Source of the DNA: Piscicola geometra
Taxonomy: Eukaryota > Annelida > Clitellata > Hirudinida > Piscicolidae
Reading direction: 5' to 3'
Assembly: GCA_943735955.1 (NCBI GenBank)
Contig: OX030958.1
Span: 7,999,126-8,063,125 of the forward strand
DNA: 64,000 nucleotides
A model generated the notes under the pieces. It was not told the origin of the DNA and searched no databases. It was given only the letters and a program-made list of their open reading frames with translations. This document shows, piece after piece, positions 21,035 to 34,084 of the stretch (positions within the stretch are counted from its first letter, which is position 1; each line of letters opens with the position of its first letter). The translations under genes were made by a program, and so were the position numbers.

Positions 21035-22129
21035 TAGAACTGTGCTTTATTCTACTTTAACGGCCGTTAAAATTTTTAACTCCGTTATATTTAAAACGCA
21101 ATTACAAAAAATTAATTTTTAATGCATTTAAAATTATCCAAATTACTCTGATTTTTGCTGTTTTGGTTTCATTGTCAGCAAGTGAACACAAACACTACTA
21201 ATTTACAGTCAACAAACGAATGGGAAAAATTGCATTTCATCAAAAAAAATTCATTTCTTGAAGATTGTGAACAGAACTTCTGGGGGTGAAAAACAAGTGA
21301 AATTTTCAATAGTGATGCTTGCAATTTGTCACTTTACACAAGAAATATGAACTTCACATCCATCTTATGTCATTCGTTTCACACACAACATTTCTTCCCA
21401 AATTGGAGCAGAGAATGAATAATCAGAATATCCAATTGCCACATCATTAGACCCCGATTTAAAAAAGTACATATTTTGACAAAAATGAAAGAGTTAAAAA
21501 ATCTATGAGAAAATAAAACTTCAAAAACTATACAGCCTTCATCAAACTAAAGACTACAAACATATATAACTTCCGATTATTTGAATGAAGATACCTTAAT
21601 GATATTAAGTCAATCATTAAAGGTTAAAATAAAGAATCTGAGGTAGGCATTGAGAGTTCTCTTGTTTGGTGGCAACAACACGAAGGGGCATGTCCGACTC
21701 TTGCGAAACTGGCAAGAAAGTACTTGTCATCTCCTGCAAGTAGAGTTCCATATGAACGTCTATTCAGTTTGTCAGGACACATGGTTAGCAAGAAAAAAGT
21801 CTCTTTAGATCCAACTAATGTTGAAAATCTTGTCTGCTTGAGTAACTGGCTCAAAAAGGATGTTTGACAATTGCATTTTGTATCATTTATGGATTCGTTT
21901 TTATTCTTTAATATGTGGATTACACTTTTGCCAGAGTTACTGGCTCAAAAATTATGTTTGACAACTGCATTTTTTATCATTTATAGATTTTTTTTTCTTT
22001 AAAATGTGGATTAATTTTTATTAAAAAATTCTGATAAATTTGTTATCACATTTTTAAGATTAACGGCGATTGAAATTTTTAACCAAACGATTAAGGGCGA
22101 TTAAAATGGTTAATCGTGGAACAGCTCTA
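21035..22129 (+). mobile_element. hAT DNA transposon, internally degraded, with 8-bp TSD
   Basis: Flanked by the direct repeat ATAATAAG at 21027-21034 and 22130-22137, the 8-bp duplication expected of hAT elements. Termini are inverted: TAGAACTGTGC at the left and TAGAGCTGTTC reading in from the right. Near the right end, about 21640-21866 (+) encodes a hAT C-terminal dimerisation segment (WWQQHEGACPTLAKLARKYL, PYERLFSLSGHMVSKKK, NVENLVCLSNWLKKDV-stop). The rest of the transposase is not readable. Confidence 0.85.
21640..21866 (+). pseudogene. hAT transposase C-terminal dimerisation domain remnant
   Basis: A 75-residue open stretch with the typical order: WW, then P.LA.LARKYLS, then ERLFS..G, then NVENL..L.NW. 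No start codon and no upstream catalytic region in frame. Confidence 0.75.
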
Positions 22130-22432
22130 ATAATAAGGACTGAGTAGACTCTAACCAGTTCTTATTATGCAACCATAAGAATTTTATTATTTTTAGCACG
22201 TAAATTAAGACGGATAAAAATTTAAAAATCTTTTAAAGCTACCTTCACAAAGTCGGATCACAATAAAAATACGGAGTTATGAAAGGTTAGTCTTCACACA
22301 AAACCTTTACGAGTTTAAATATTTATTTAAAAAATTTTATATTCTTAAATCAATTACGACTGCGTTGGGTATTTAAATGAGCAAATAATTAAATAAAATT
22401 ACTGTTCTATCATTTTGAACTGTAACTCCAAT

Positions 22433-25400
22433 ATGTGGAAGTTTCTTTTACTTTTGACGTTCGCTTTGACATGCGTGACCGCCTCTTACGACGGGTCAGT
22501 GTGCATTTATGTGGAAAATAAGGAGAATTTTGTGATTTGTTTAATGCTTTATCGGAGCAAATAAAATGTTGAAAATTAAATTGTTTAAGATAATGCATTG
22601 AAGTTACACATAGCTCAAATTAAAGTAAGACAAATTTGTAAATGATTCTTTCCATAACAGGCACAAGCTGATCAAGGTCTTTCCCCGTAACGATGAACAC
22701 CGCAGAGTCCTCAACCAACTGGCTGATACCCGCCATGTTTGTAGAACAATTTGTTTGAAGCGATTTGAAACCTATTTAAAAATGTAAAAACTTATAAAGT
22801 TTCAATTCCTATTTTAAGTTTTTTTTGCCTGATCTTATTTGACTTACCGTCGTAAAATCCTAATCTCCACTCAGGTGGATCTGTGGCACGCTTCCGAGAA
22901 GAGGTACGACATGCTTGTAAATCCAGACTTCATGAACCTACTGCTTCCAACCTTCCAAGAAAGCGATCTCCCCTACTTCATATCTAGAAAGGACATTACT
23001 AGGTGTGTTTTTACGACATAAACAAAATTCGTATAAAGCGCGTTGTTTAAATTATCAATTAAAATTAGATTATTAAATCATAAATTAAATTTAGATTATT
23101 AAATCATAAATTAAATTTAGATTATTAAATCATAAATTAAATTTAGATTATTAAATCATAAATTAAATTTAGATTATTAAATCATAAATTAAATTTAGAT
23201 TATTAAATCATAAATTAAATTTAGATTATTAAATCATAAATTAAATTTAGATTATTAAATCATAAATTAAATTTAGATTATTAAATCATAAATTAAATTT
23301 AGATTATTAAATCATAAAATTACATTTATTGGTTGTAGTATTTAGTATCCCGATTAATTATTCATGATCACGCGTGAAGAGACATCGAAGAAGAAGAAGC
23401 CAGACTGAAGGACAGGTCTCCCTCCTTCAACTACGACAACTTCAATGACCTGGCCACGGTTTGTAGGCATGAAAGATATTGTATAAAAATAGCGGTTTAA
23501 AAAAATAATTATTAAATTAATTTTTAAATCTCATTTTTATTGGTTCAAAAAACATTCGAAATGTCTACAAAGGTCGAAAAAGAGCTGGAAAGGTTGGCTG
23601 CTCAGTGCATTCCAGGTTACAAATGCAGTGTGACCTCTTTCGGACGCACTGTAGAGAACAGACCCATCAAGAAGCTTTTGGTGATTTTAAACTAACAATA
23701 TTTTTTAAAATTAAGATTTTTTATAGCTTTTTAATCTTAATGAATTTATCCTATTTGTGTTTTTTTGTCTATGCAAAACAATAAAATACAATAAAACAAC
23801 CAGTAATGATAACGTTATTAACGTATTATTGTTTGAAAGATAGAAAAGCCAGGAGTGAAACGGAGGTCGATGTGGTTGGACGCGACCACGCACGCCAGAG
23901 AGTGGATGAGCACAGCCACCTTCATGAAGATCGTCAAACACGTCAGAGACTCCCATTCTTCAACCCATCATTTCATTCATCTAAATAGCTCCACATACAA
24001 TTGATTAATTCTCATCTCACTCATACATCTTTTTAAGGCCTGTCTTGATATATGAGCCCTTACACTATAATAGGTTGACGCCATCAATCTTTCAATCCCT
24101 TCACAGATGTTCGACCAGCACTCGAACGACACGCAAGTGAAGCACCTGCTGAGCACTTACGACTGGCATCTCGTGCCTGTCGTCAACCCCGATGGTTACC
24201 ACTACTCCTGGAGAAAACCTGCTATCAAAGTTTACATTTTATTCATCTTAAATTTCAATATAAGTATTTTAAAGATGCAATGAAATTAGGTTTTAAGAAC
24301 CGCTGTAAGAACTTCAGAAGATAATAAAAGATATTTGAAATATATTTTTAAAGGGTTTATTATTTCAATATCTTGGGAATTGAAATATATATTTGAATAT
24401 TAGAACACTTGAAACTCAGTGATCAGTTTCGTTTGTGGAGGAAAAACAGGGCTCACAACAGCCACTCCAACTGCCCTGGCGTGGACATCAACAGAAACGC
24501 TGACAGTGCCTGGGGAAGTGAGATGCAGCCATTCAAATTCAATTAATTAATTAATCACATTATTTAAATTTTCTAAAACTTTTTTTAAACTTTTAAATGC
24601 TTTCAACATATTTTTAAAAGTCTTTTGCCTTTTAATCTCCAAAAAAAGACACTTTATACGTTCTAGAACAAGAATCGATACACTCAGATACAAACACGTT
24701 TCTACCTACCAACCGGTCCAACTCAAAAGTATTCCCCACACAGCGCAGTGAGCCAGTGGCGACCAGTGCGCAGAGTATTACAGGGGTCCCTCGGTGGCCT
24801 CGGAGCCTGAGACGAAGGCGCTGCAGAGCGAGTTCAAGAGACTGGGTCAGAACCTCGTGCAGATCATCACCATGCACGCGTATGGTGAGTAGTCGAGGTG
24901 GTTGTGACTTGGAATGAGTTGGTTAACTCAGCCGGAATAAGGGTTTATATAATATGTTATATAGAGAACATGTTTCAAAGTTGATTTCAGTCAATTGTAG
25001 AGTTAGAGTAGTTTATGTTTGATTCAGTAAAAAAAACCAACAAGGAAACTACTGGCTCACTCCGTTCGGCAACATTAACAGCAGCACCAACAAATGCTTC
25101 GTCGCTCCTGACGCCAAAGAAATGGTTCGAAAACGTTGAATAAAATAAGAAAATAAAGTTTAAGATTTTCCCCTTTTTGGTTCTGGTTAACTTCGATTTA
25201 TTCTATGTCCTATTCATTCGAATATGTGATTTGAAATCTCGTATAAACTCATCATGATATGCAGAAACGAGTGGCTGACGCAGCAGCAAATGCCATTGAA
25301 GCCGTTTACAACACCGAGTGGAAGAGAGGAGACATCTGCACAACCATTTGTAATTCACTTCAATTTATTCTGTTACATTTCCTTATAAAAGTCTCAAAAG

Positions 25401-25977
25401 AATAAAAAAGATTTGTTAATTAATTTAAAGGTTAGTTGATCTACGAGTGATTAACTTAATCTCAATCGTTAGACCCAGCTTCTGGCTCGCCTCTGGACTA
25501 CGCCAAAGAGAAGGCAGGAGTCAAGTACGGAAGAGTGCCAGAGTTGCGAGGTTCCAGCTTCATTAATCCTCCCACCGACATCGAACCATCTTTCAGGCGA
25601 GTTTAGATATTAGTTTTCAAGTTTCGTAAAACACCATGTATAAGGCGCCCTGTTTTTCCAATGCCACAAAGATATAAAAAATGAAAAGTAGCTAAGTAAA
25701 TCGGACGTATCCACTAATTTACGATAGCAAAATATTTACATTTACGTTATTAGAAAACTGTTGAGAGCAACAATGAGAGGCAAAAAAGTGCGCCCTAAAC
25801 ATGTTGTTTTACGGCATGTTTGTGCTGAAGTTTATTGATTTAGAAATAGAAAATTGTTCACGTTTTTATATTATTATATTTTTTATACTATTATAGCTTC
25901 TATAATATTATACAATATTTTACAGAGAGGTTTGGCAGGGAATTGTGGCTTCAATCAAGGCCATTGAAAAGGCTTGA
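22433..25977 (+). CDS. Secreted M14 metallocarboxypeptidase, copy 1
   Basis: Zinc exopeptidase of the CPA/CPB family. Thirteen phase-checked exons: 22433-22494, 22661-22736, 22875-23002, 23380-23458, 23573-23680, 23840-23941, 24107-24229, 24427-24517, 24753-24884, 25045-25124, 25265-25349, 25473-25596, 25926-25977; 413 residues. The signal peptide is MWKFLLLLTFALTCVTAS, followed by a propeptide. Catalytic features: THAREW (zinc His and Glu), NPDGYHYSW, GVDINRNAD (substrate Asn-Arg), ITMHAYG (third zinc His) and KYGRVPELRG (Tyr and catalytic Glu). The length fits a preprocarboxypeptidase. Intron 12 uses a GC donor (CAG/GCGAGT). An AATAAA lies at 26044. The paralogue at 28871 is near-identical, including most introns. 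Confidence 0.93.
23054..23318. repeat. 26-bp tandem repeat in carboxypeptidase copy 1 intron 3
   Basis: About ten near-perfect units of AATCATAAATTAAATTTAGATTATTA. Copy 2 lacks the array, so it expanded after the gene duplication or was lost there. Confidence 0.9.
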
Positions 25978-28870
25978 AAAGTTATCGTGTCTTTAACAAA
26001 GATAGCGCAAACTTAGTTTGATGCATACTTCAAAATTTATTTGAATAAAAGTTTTCCGATAGATTTTTTTTTTATTATAACCAAGAATTTTTTCAGATTT
26101 TTAAATTAAATATTGAAAAATAAAAAGTAAAAAATGCAGATTAAAATGCAACTTAGAGCTAGTAGAACAAAAACAGATTTCATATTTGAAATAAGCGCCT
26201 CGAATATACTTAAAATCAGTTTTAAAATTCAAAACACCAAATTGGTGAAAACATTGAATTGTAATTCGTAAATTAAATTACTAAGCCCCGAAAATGTATT
26301 CATAGCTATGGTATAGGAGAAAGTTGGTCAAAATGAACCGGTTTCTAAGATGGAACGAGTTTATTTACAGCTATGCGATATATAATTTTTTTACAACATT
26401 TTTATATATTTATGCTTTCGTTTTTAAGCACATTTGTATGTTGGTTGGGTTTCTGAAAGTTGTCTCGTTCAATTATAATAATTTGATAATTGATTTCTAG
26501 AAGAATAGTTAGAAAGTTGGGAGATAACGTTTTGCTGTTTTTTCCTCAACATCCGAAGAAATATAATTTTCGTTTTATTATTAGTAATTAGATGATGCAC
26601 TACAGTTTCATTATGTGCAAGTAGTATAATTAATTATTGAGTGATTAGCCTGTTGTAACCATGGATGTGAAGCTTGGTCATAGTTTCCTCAGATAAAAAA
26701 TGAATAGTAGCATAAGATGAAACGTAGGAAGAGATTGTAGACAATGATAAATCTGTCTCTGGCATTTGTCTATCACGGGAGATGATGGTAGCACTCTGAT
26801 TAATCTTTGTAAAGTATAATAGACTATATAAAGTATATTCTAAATAGACTATTGAAAATTAACTCATAAGAGCCCAGTGATCCGAATTCGAAAATATCTT
26901 AGTATATCTTGAGAAATTCTGGTCGCAGGCTTAAAACCTCTATAACCAGATCATATTTATTATTTTTATTTGCTTTCAGCACTCTCATTGAGGGTCGTCA
27001 TTGAAGTTGGACTTTTTGACGCTGAGGGATTTTTTAGATTTGCTTTTGAGGTCCGGCAGTTGTGCTAAAGATGGATTTTGTTGTTGGATCTGTGAACTGC
27101 TCTTCGAAGCTGGAACGATTAACTGAGACTGGAGAGTGTTGTCGAAGCTGGGAACCACAGGCTGAGACTGGAGTGTTTTATTGAAGCTTTCTTTTTTCAA
27201 CTTTTTTTTATGGTCTGGATTATAGTTAGCAACCACCACGGATTTTTCAAAATTGTCAATTTAAAAAAATTAATATACATTTATATTTTGATTTGCAGAT
27301 TGTAAATCTGTTTTTATTTTTTCAATATTCCAATCGGTTCAAAAGTAATTCAGCTTTTAAACTCGAATAAATTGAACTTTTAGGAGAATGACGTACAGCG
27401 CTATTTGGCCTGAATAAATATGCGTTTCATGGACCTGACTTTGAGAATTTAACTTTTTCACTATACTTTTTCAATATCTCTCGTATATTGATGAAACTTT
27501 TTTTATGAATGAAAATTCAAACTAAACACTTAAATTAAAAGCTTATTTTGACAACTGAAATGAAAAAGTAACTTTATAGTGCTTTTGGGTCTCGTTCATG
27601 ACGCCAGTATAATCAATTTGAATGATTTAAATGTTTTTTATTCAATTTAAGATATTAAAAACATTTTGTAGTCATTTTCATCCCATTTATATAGAAGCGG
27701 ATGAGCCTTCCAGTATGAGTCCAGACGATTCTTGAATGTATTTATATTTGGGGCTGTGACTACATTCTCTGGGGTGAATTCCAGGTGTTAACTATTCTCA
27801 TTGAAAATGTATTCAATCTGAGATTCGTTCTTGCTTGTAGCTTCTTTTTTCTTTTTGAGTTTCCTATGGTGGTCGTTTTTATGCTAATTCTAATATCTGC
27901 CCAGCGTCTTCATCATATTTGCCATGACAATTAAAATACTATAATTAATTAAGTAATCATATATAATTTTTTTGTCTTTTAGGTATTATAGATTCCATAG
28001 CTACACTTAAGAATAATATTTATGTGAATTGGTGCTATAGTTTATTTAAAGTCAATTTTTAAAGTCATGCAAAATCAACATTTTTTGTTTTACTTGTTTG
28101 ACCCAATAAAAAATAATACGATGCAGTAATTATGCTTTTATTTTTTGGAAAGAATATACCTTTAACCGTAAACAACGCATTAGAAAAAGTTACTTGCTTA
28201 AACTTAACTCAGAATAGCTAACAATTACATATAAAGTAGTATGTCCGATATCGGATCAGTGGGCTCTTACCCCAGTCATTTGCCTCTAATTTCATACAGA
28301 TCTCTGGATTACCACTGGGCTTGAATTTTAATTTTGAATTACTCTCATGTGTGGATAATACGGAAAAAAACAACTTTGTTTTTGTAAAAATAATAATTCT
28401 AGGCATTTCGAATGATCAGAATGTTCACGCAATAGGAATTGCAAGCATATATCTCCCAAATTGGCTGATTATAAATTATTGTTTTAGAATTTTTCTCCAC
28501 AATTTTTCAGAATAGTTAGGTAGACACTACTGTTGTCAACAAAAAAAAAACAAACGAAACCTTGTTTTTGACATTTGAAATAATATTTTACCTAATTTTT
28601 GTATATAATAATTATAAACTCATATTTGATTACTCGATATTTAGACAATAAAAAGAAATTATTCACCATTTTAATTTGATTAGAGAATTACGTCCTCAAG
28701 ATTAGAAGGGTCCTCGTTAAAATCAAACAATAATATTCTTAGTTTTAAAAGATAAAAGGTCGCTTATCTAAAGAACAAAGTTCGATTTAGCAGATAATTA
28801 CCGAGCATAAATAGAACTAAGTTTCAAACACCTGCGTTACTGTTCCATCATTTTGAACTGTAACTCCAAT
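25978..28870. repeat. Spacer between carboxypeptidase copies with dispersed repeats
   Basis: No gene recognised. 26262-26325 matches the flank of the 21035 hAT. 26895-27060 recurs, shortened, inside an intron of copy 2 (29458-29620). 26865-26890 and 28249-28275 carry facing copies of a GAGCCCASTGATCCGA terminus. 27950-28310 is the minus-strand homologue of the MITE at 60305-60730. An 84-codon minus-strand open frame (26985-27239) is Ser/Gln/Lys-rich and unconvincing. Confidence 0.6.
27950..28310 (-). mobile_element. MITE-like dispersed repeat (copy A)
   Basis: The reverse complement aligns by eye along its length with 60305-60730: TGTATGAAATTA..AGCAAATGACT, GCCCACTGATCCGA, ATTGGGTCAAACAA-like and TATATATGATTACTTAATT blocks occur in the same order. 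Non-coding. Confidence 0.7.
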
Positions 28871-31800
28871 ATGTGGAAGTTTCTTTTATTTTTGACGATC
28901 GCTTTGACATGCGTGACCGCCTCTTACGACGGGTCAGTGTGCGTTTGTGTGAATAATAAAAAGATTTTTGTGAATTTGTTTAATGCTTTATCGAAGCAAA
29001 TAAAATTTTAAAATTAAATTGTTTAAGATAATGCATCGAAGTTACACATAGCTCAAATTAAAGTAAGACAAATTTGTAAATGATTCTTTCCATAACAGGC
29101 ACAAGCTGATCAAGGTCTTTCCCCGTAACGATGAACACCGCAGAGTTCTCAACCAACTGGCTGATACCCGTCATGTTTGTAAAATAATTGGTTTGAAGCA
29201 ATTTAAAACCTATTTAAAAATGTAAAAACTGATAAAGTTTCAATTCCTATTTCAAGTTATTTTTTGCCTGATCTTATTTGACTTACCGTCGTAAAATTCT
29301 AATCTCCACTCAGGTGGATCTGTGGCACGCTTCCGAGGAGAGGTACGACATGCTTGTAACTCCAGACTTCATGAACCTTCTGCTTCCAACCTTCCAAGAA
29401 AGCAATCTCCCCTACTTCGTCTCTAGAAAGGACATTACTAGGTGTGTTCTTACTTTAAGGATATCTTAGAAAATTTTGGTCACAGGCCTAAAACCTCTAT
29501 AACCAGATCATATTTATTAATATTTTCCCTCAGCACTCTCATTGAGTGTCGTCATTGAAGTTGGACTTTTTAACGCTGAGAGATTTTTGGATTTGCTTTT
29601 GGATTCTATCATTAAATCATAAAATTACATTAATTTAATACTTAGAACCCCGATGAATTATTCATGATCACACGTGAAGGGACATCGAAGAAGAAGAAGC
29701 CAGACTGAAGGACAGGTCTCCCTCCTTCAACTACGACAACTTCAATGACCTGGCCACGGTTTGTGGGCTTAAAAGATATTTTATAAAAATAGCGGTTTAA
29801 AAAAATAATTATTAAATTAATTTTTAAATCTCATTTTTATTGGTTCAAAATACATTCGAAATGTCTACAAAGGTCGAAAAAGAGCTGGAAAGGTTGGCTG
29901 CTCAGTGCATTCCAGGTTACAAATGCAGTGTGACCTCCTTCGGACGCACTGTAGAGAACAGGCCCATCAAGAAGCTTTTGGTGATTTTGAACTAACAATA
30001 TACAAAAAACTGTAAGAATTTTTTACAGCTTTTAAATCTTAATGAATTTAAGCAACTTGTGCTTTTTTGAATATGCAAAAAAAAACAATACAATAAAACA
30101 ACAAGTATTATTAACGTTTTAAAGTATTCTTGGTTAACAGATAGAGAAACCAGGAGTGAAACGAAGGTCGATGTGGTTGGACGCGACCACGCACGCCAGA
30201 GAGTGGATCAGCACAGCCACCTTCATGAAGATCGTCAAACACGTCAGAGACTCCCATTCTTCAACCCATCATTTCATTCATCCAAATAGCTCCACATACA
30301 ATTGGTTAATTCTCATCTAACTCACACATCTTTTTAATGCCTGTTTTGAAATATGAGCCCTTACACTGTAATAGGTTGACGCCATCTAATCAATCTTTCA
30401 AACCCTGCACAGATGTTTGACCAGCACTCGAACGACACGCAAGTGAAGCACCTGCTGAGCACTTACGACTGGCATCTCGTGCCTGTCGTCAACCCCGATG
30501 GTTACCACTACTCTTGGAGAACCCCTGCTATCAAAGTTTACATTTTATTCATCTTAAATTTCGTTGCAAGTATTTAAAAAGATGGGAAGAAAATAAATTT
30601 TTAGAGCCACTTTAAAAACTTTAGAAGATAATAAAAGAGATTTAAAATATGTAATTTAAAAAGTTTCTTATTTCAATATCTTGGGAATAGCATGTATTGC
30701 AATCTTATAAAACATTAAAACACCTGAAACTCACTGATCAGTTTCGTTTGTGGAGGAAAAACAGGGCTCATAACAACCACTCCAGCTGCCCTGGCGTGGA
30801 CATCAACAGAAACGCTGACAGTGCCTGGGGAAGTGAGTTGCAGCCATTCAAATTCAATTTATTAATTAATCACATTATTTAAATTTTCTAAAAGTTTGTT
30901 AAAACTTTTAAATGCTTTCAACATATTTTTAAGTCTTTTGTCTTTTAACCTCCAAAAAAAGACACTTTATACGTTCTAGAACAAGAATCGATACACTCAG
31001 ATACAAACACGTTTCTACCTACCAACCGGTCCAACTCAGAAGTATTCTCCACACAGCGCAGGGAGCCAGTGGCGACCAGTGCGCAGAGTCTTACAGGGGT
31101 CCCTCGGTGGCTTCGGAGCCTGAGACGAAGGCGCTGCAGAGCGAGTTCAAGAGACTGGGTCAGAACCTCGTGCAGATCATCACCATGCACTCGTATGGTG
31201 AGTAGTCGAGGTGGTTGTGACTTGGAATGAGTTGGTTAACTCAGCCGGAATTAGGGTTTATATAATATGTTATATAGAGAACATGTTTCAAAGTTGAATT
31301 CAGTCAATTTTAGAGTTAGAGTAGTTTATGTTTGATTCAGTAAACAAAAATCCAAGGAAGGTACTGGCTCACTCCGTTCGGCAACATTGACAGCAGCACC
31401 AACAAATGCTTCGTCGCCCCTGACGCCAAAGAAATGGTTCGAAAACGTTGAAAAAATTAAGAAAATAAAGTTTAAGATTTTCCCCTTTTTTGGTTCTGGT
31501 TAACTTCGATTTATTCTATGTCCTATTCATTCGAATATGCGATTTGAAATCTCGTATAAACTCATTATGATATGCAGAAACGAGTGGCTGACGCAGCAGC
31601 AAATGCCATTGAAGCCGTGTACAACACCAAGTGGAAGAGAGGAGACATCTGCACAACCATTTGTAATTCTCATCAACTTATTCTGTTACATTTCCTTATA
31701 AAAGTCTCAAAAGAATAAAAAAAGATTTGTTAATTAATATAAAGATTAGTTGATCTACGAGTGATTAACTTAATCTCAATCGTTAGACCCAGCTTCTGGA

Positions 31801-32127
31801 TCGCCTCTGGACTACGCCAAAGAGAAGGCAGGAGTCAAGTACGGAGGAGTGCCAGAGTTGAGAGGTTCCAGCTTCATTAACCCTCCCACCGACATTGAAC
31901 CATCTTTCAGGCAAGTTTAATTATTAGTTTTCAAGTATTTTTGCTGAAGTTTATTGATTTTAAAATAGAAAGTTGTTGAAGTTTCTGTATTATAATATTT
32001 TTATACTATTATAGTTTTTATATTATTATATTTTTATACTATTATAGTTTTTATAATATTATACTTTATTTACAGAGAGGTTTGGCAAGGAATTGTGGCT
32101 TCAATTAAGGCCATTGAGAAGGCTTGA
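28871..32127 (+). CDS. Secreted M14 metallocarboxypeptidase, copy 2
   Basis: Tandem paralogue of the 22433 gene with the same 13-exon structure, the same signal peptide and all catalytic motifs: THAREW, NPDGYHYSW, DINRNAD, ITMHSYG, PELRG. Homology starts about 30 bp before the ATG (28842 versus 22404) and includes introns, which points to a recent duplication or gene conversion. Visible replacements are MHAYG to MHSYG, KYGRVPE to KYGGVPE and SWRKPA to SWRTPA. Intron 3 lacks the 26-bp array and holds a 160-bp fragment related to 26895-27060. The last intron again uses a GC donor (CAG/GCAAGT). A TATA-like ATAAATA sits at 28807 and an AATAAA at 32202. Confidence 0.92.
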
Positions 32128-32272
32128 AAAGTTCTCTTGTCTTAAAGAAAGAAAGAAAAAATTATAATTTTAGTTTGGATACATACTTTCAAATTTTTTT
32201 GAATAAAAGTTTTCTAATGGATTTTTATTTTTTAAAAAAACTATAATAAAGAGTTTTTCCGATTTTTAAATT

Positions 32273-32570
32273 AGAGCTGTTCCATCATTTAACATTTTAA
32301 TCGCCGTTAACCGAACGTTAAGAAACTTTAATCGAAAGTTAATCGTGTTTTAATGCAATGAATCTAGCTTATTCGACATTATTATAAAACAAGTATTTTT
32401 ACTTTTTTTCTACTAAATGTAAAAGAAACTATTGAAGTTTAATCAGAATTTTTAAATTAAAGCAATCTACATTTATAAGAAAAATATTTATAAATGATAA
32501 AAATGCAAATGTCACACATCTTTTTTGAGCCATTTACCCTAAAAAACAATATTTTCTATATTAGTTGGAT
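32273..32570 (-). mobile_element. hAT fragment (3' end), minus orientation
   Basis: Begins TTAGAGCTGTTCCA, the right terminus of the 21035 element. Read on the minus strand it contains DPTNIENIVF...WLKKDV-stop, the hAT transposase tail, with a stop inside. It is cut by a (CA)n run. Confidence 0.75.
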
Positions 32571-32573
32571 CTG

Positions 32574-32748
<175 letters not shown>

Positions 32749-33110
32749 CTTTAAAAGTTAGGGTCAATAATTAAAAGAAATATCCACGAAATTTCCATTA
32801 AATTCTCGCTCTTAAACGTTATTTCTTCTAAAGGATCAATCCTAGATAAACTAACACGTTCTAAGTTGAATTCAACGGAAATAATGCAAATTCATCTGAA
32901 AAGTTCGCTATTTAAAAATAATGAGAATATTTTAAAAAGGAAATGAACATATTTCATCAATAACTACGTTAAACTAAGGAATCAACTTCTACTGATTCAA
33001 TGAAACGCCAATGATTTAATGTAAAGTATGCTGAAATAGTATATAAGAAATACAAATTTAACTCAAAAAATTGGGATTTTCGTTTTTTTCCAAAGTAATT
33101 CCAACGTGCA

Positions 33111-33960
33111 ATGAAGTATTTTCTCGCATATGCTCTTCTCTTGGGTCTGGTGCAGTGTGAAAATGTATTAGACCGTAAGCTACTCTTTAACACCATAATA
33201 TTTTCCCTCTTCATCGCATGATGATTTCATAAAATCAAATAAAAACATTTACCATACGGATTACGTTCTGCATCATTTTGCTCCTGTGTTTTTAAACCAT
33301 TCTTCCAGATTTTCTCGCGTTTACAAACACGCATTCATCAACGGGTAATCCTAATTCTTCGATAACAAATCTCGACGATTGTCTGTCATACTGTGTAAAA
33401 ATGGGCCTTGATGGTTGCTGGTCGGTTGATTGGGACCCGGAGCAGGCCGATGGAAAGAGTTTCATTCATGCGAAAAAAAAATGGAAGTGCCACCAAGTGC
33501 CACCCAATATCTGCAACTTTGTGGAGAAAAGGTCTTAGTCAAAAGTAATTTATTCAAATGTTAAAAAATAATATTTTTCAATATATGGCCTTAAGCTACC
33601 CTTTATCACGATAATTTTTTTGTTTTCACTTTCCATCGCATGATGATTTCATAAGATCAAAAAAACATTTAAAAATCATTTACCCTACTGACCTCGTTCC
33701 TTATCCTCTTGCTGCTGTGTTTTTAAACCATTCTTCCAGGTTATATCGCATTTAAACAGACGCATTCATCAGGAGGTGTTAGTAATACTACGATAAAAAA
33801 TCTCGACGACTGTTTGGCACACTGCAAAAAACTCGGCTGTGATGGTTGCTGGTCGGCTGAATGAAACCCTGAGCAGGTTCACGAAAAGTGTTTCATTCAT
33901 GCAAAAGCAAAATGGAAAGAATTTCATCCAAGTACCACCCAATATCTGCAACTTTGTAGG
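33111..33960 (+). CDS. Small secreted Cys-containing protein (PAN/apple-like) with a broken duplicate exon
   Basis: Exon 1 (33111-33174) encodes a signal peptide, MKYFLAYALLLGLVQC. Exon 2 (about 33310-33532) encodes NLDDCLSYCVKMGLDGCWSV and KSFIHAKKKWKCHQV. A second copy of exon 2 and its preceding intron lies at about 33590-33960: NLDDCLAHCKKLGCDGCWSAE followed by an in-frame TGA where copy 1 has TGG, then KCFIHAKAKWK. The Cys spacing suggests a PAN/apple-type module; this is inference. Both exon 2 copies accept from a phase-1 donor, so they could once have been mutually exclusive. The 3' end of the gene is not located. Confidence 0.5.
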
Positions 33961-34084
33961 GAAAGTTACCTATAACCATTTTTATATAATAAAGTATATT
34001 ACTTAATAATTTGTGGTGTCGTTCTGTTTAATTGCAGAATATTTTGCTATGCTAGAACCGGTAACAAACATTTTATGCATAAAA

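Noticed and set aside
26985..27239. 84-codon Ser/Gln/Lys-rich minus-strand frame as a gene
   Set aside because: No start context, no homology recognised, and part of it recurs as a dispersed fragment at 29520-29620.
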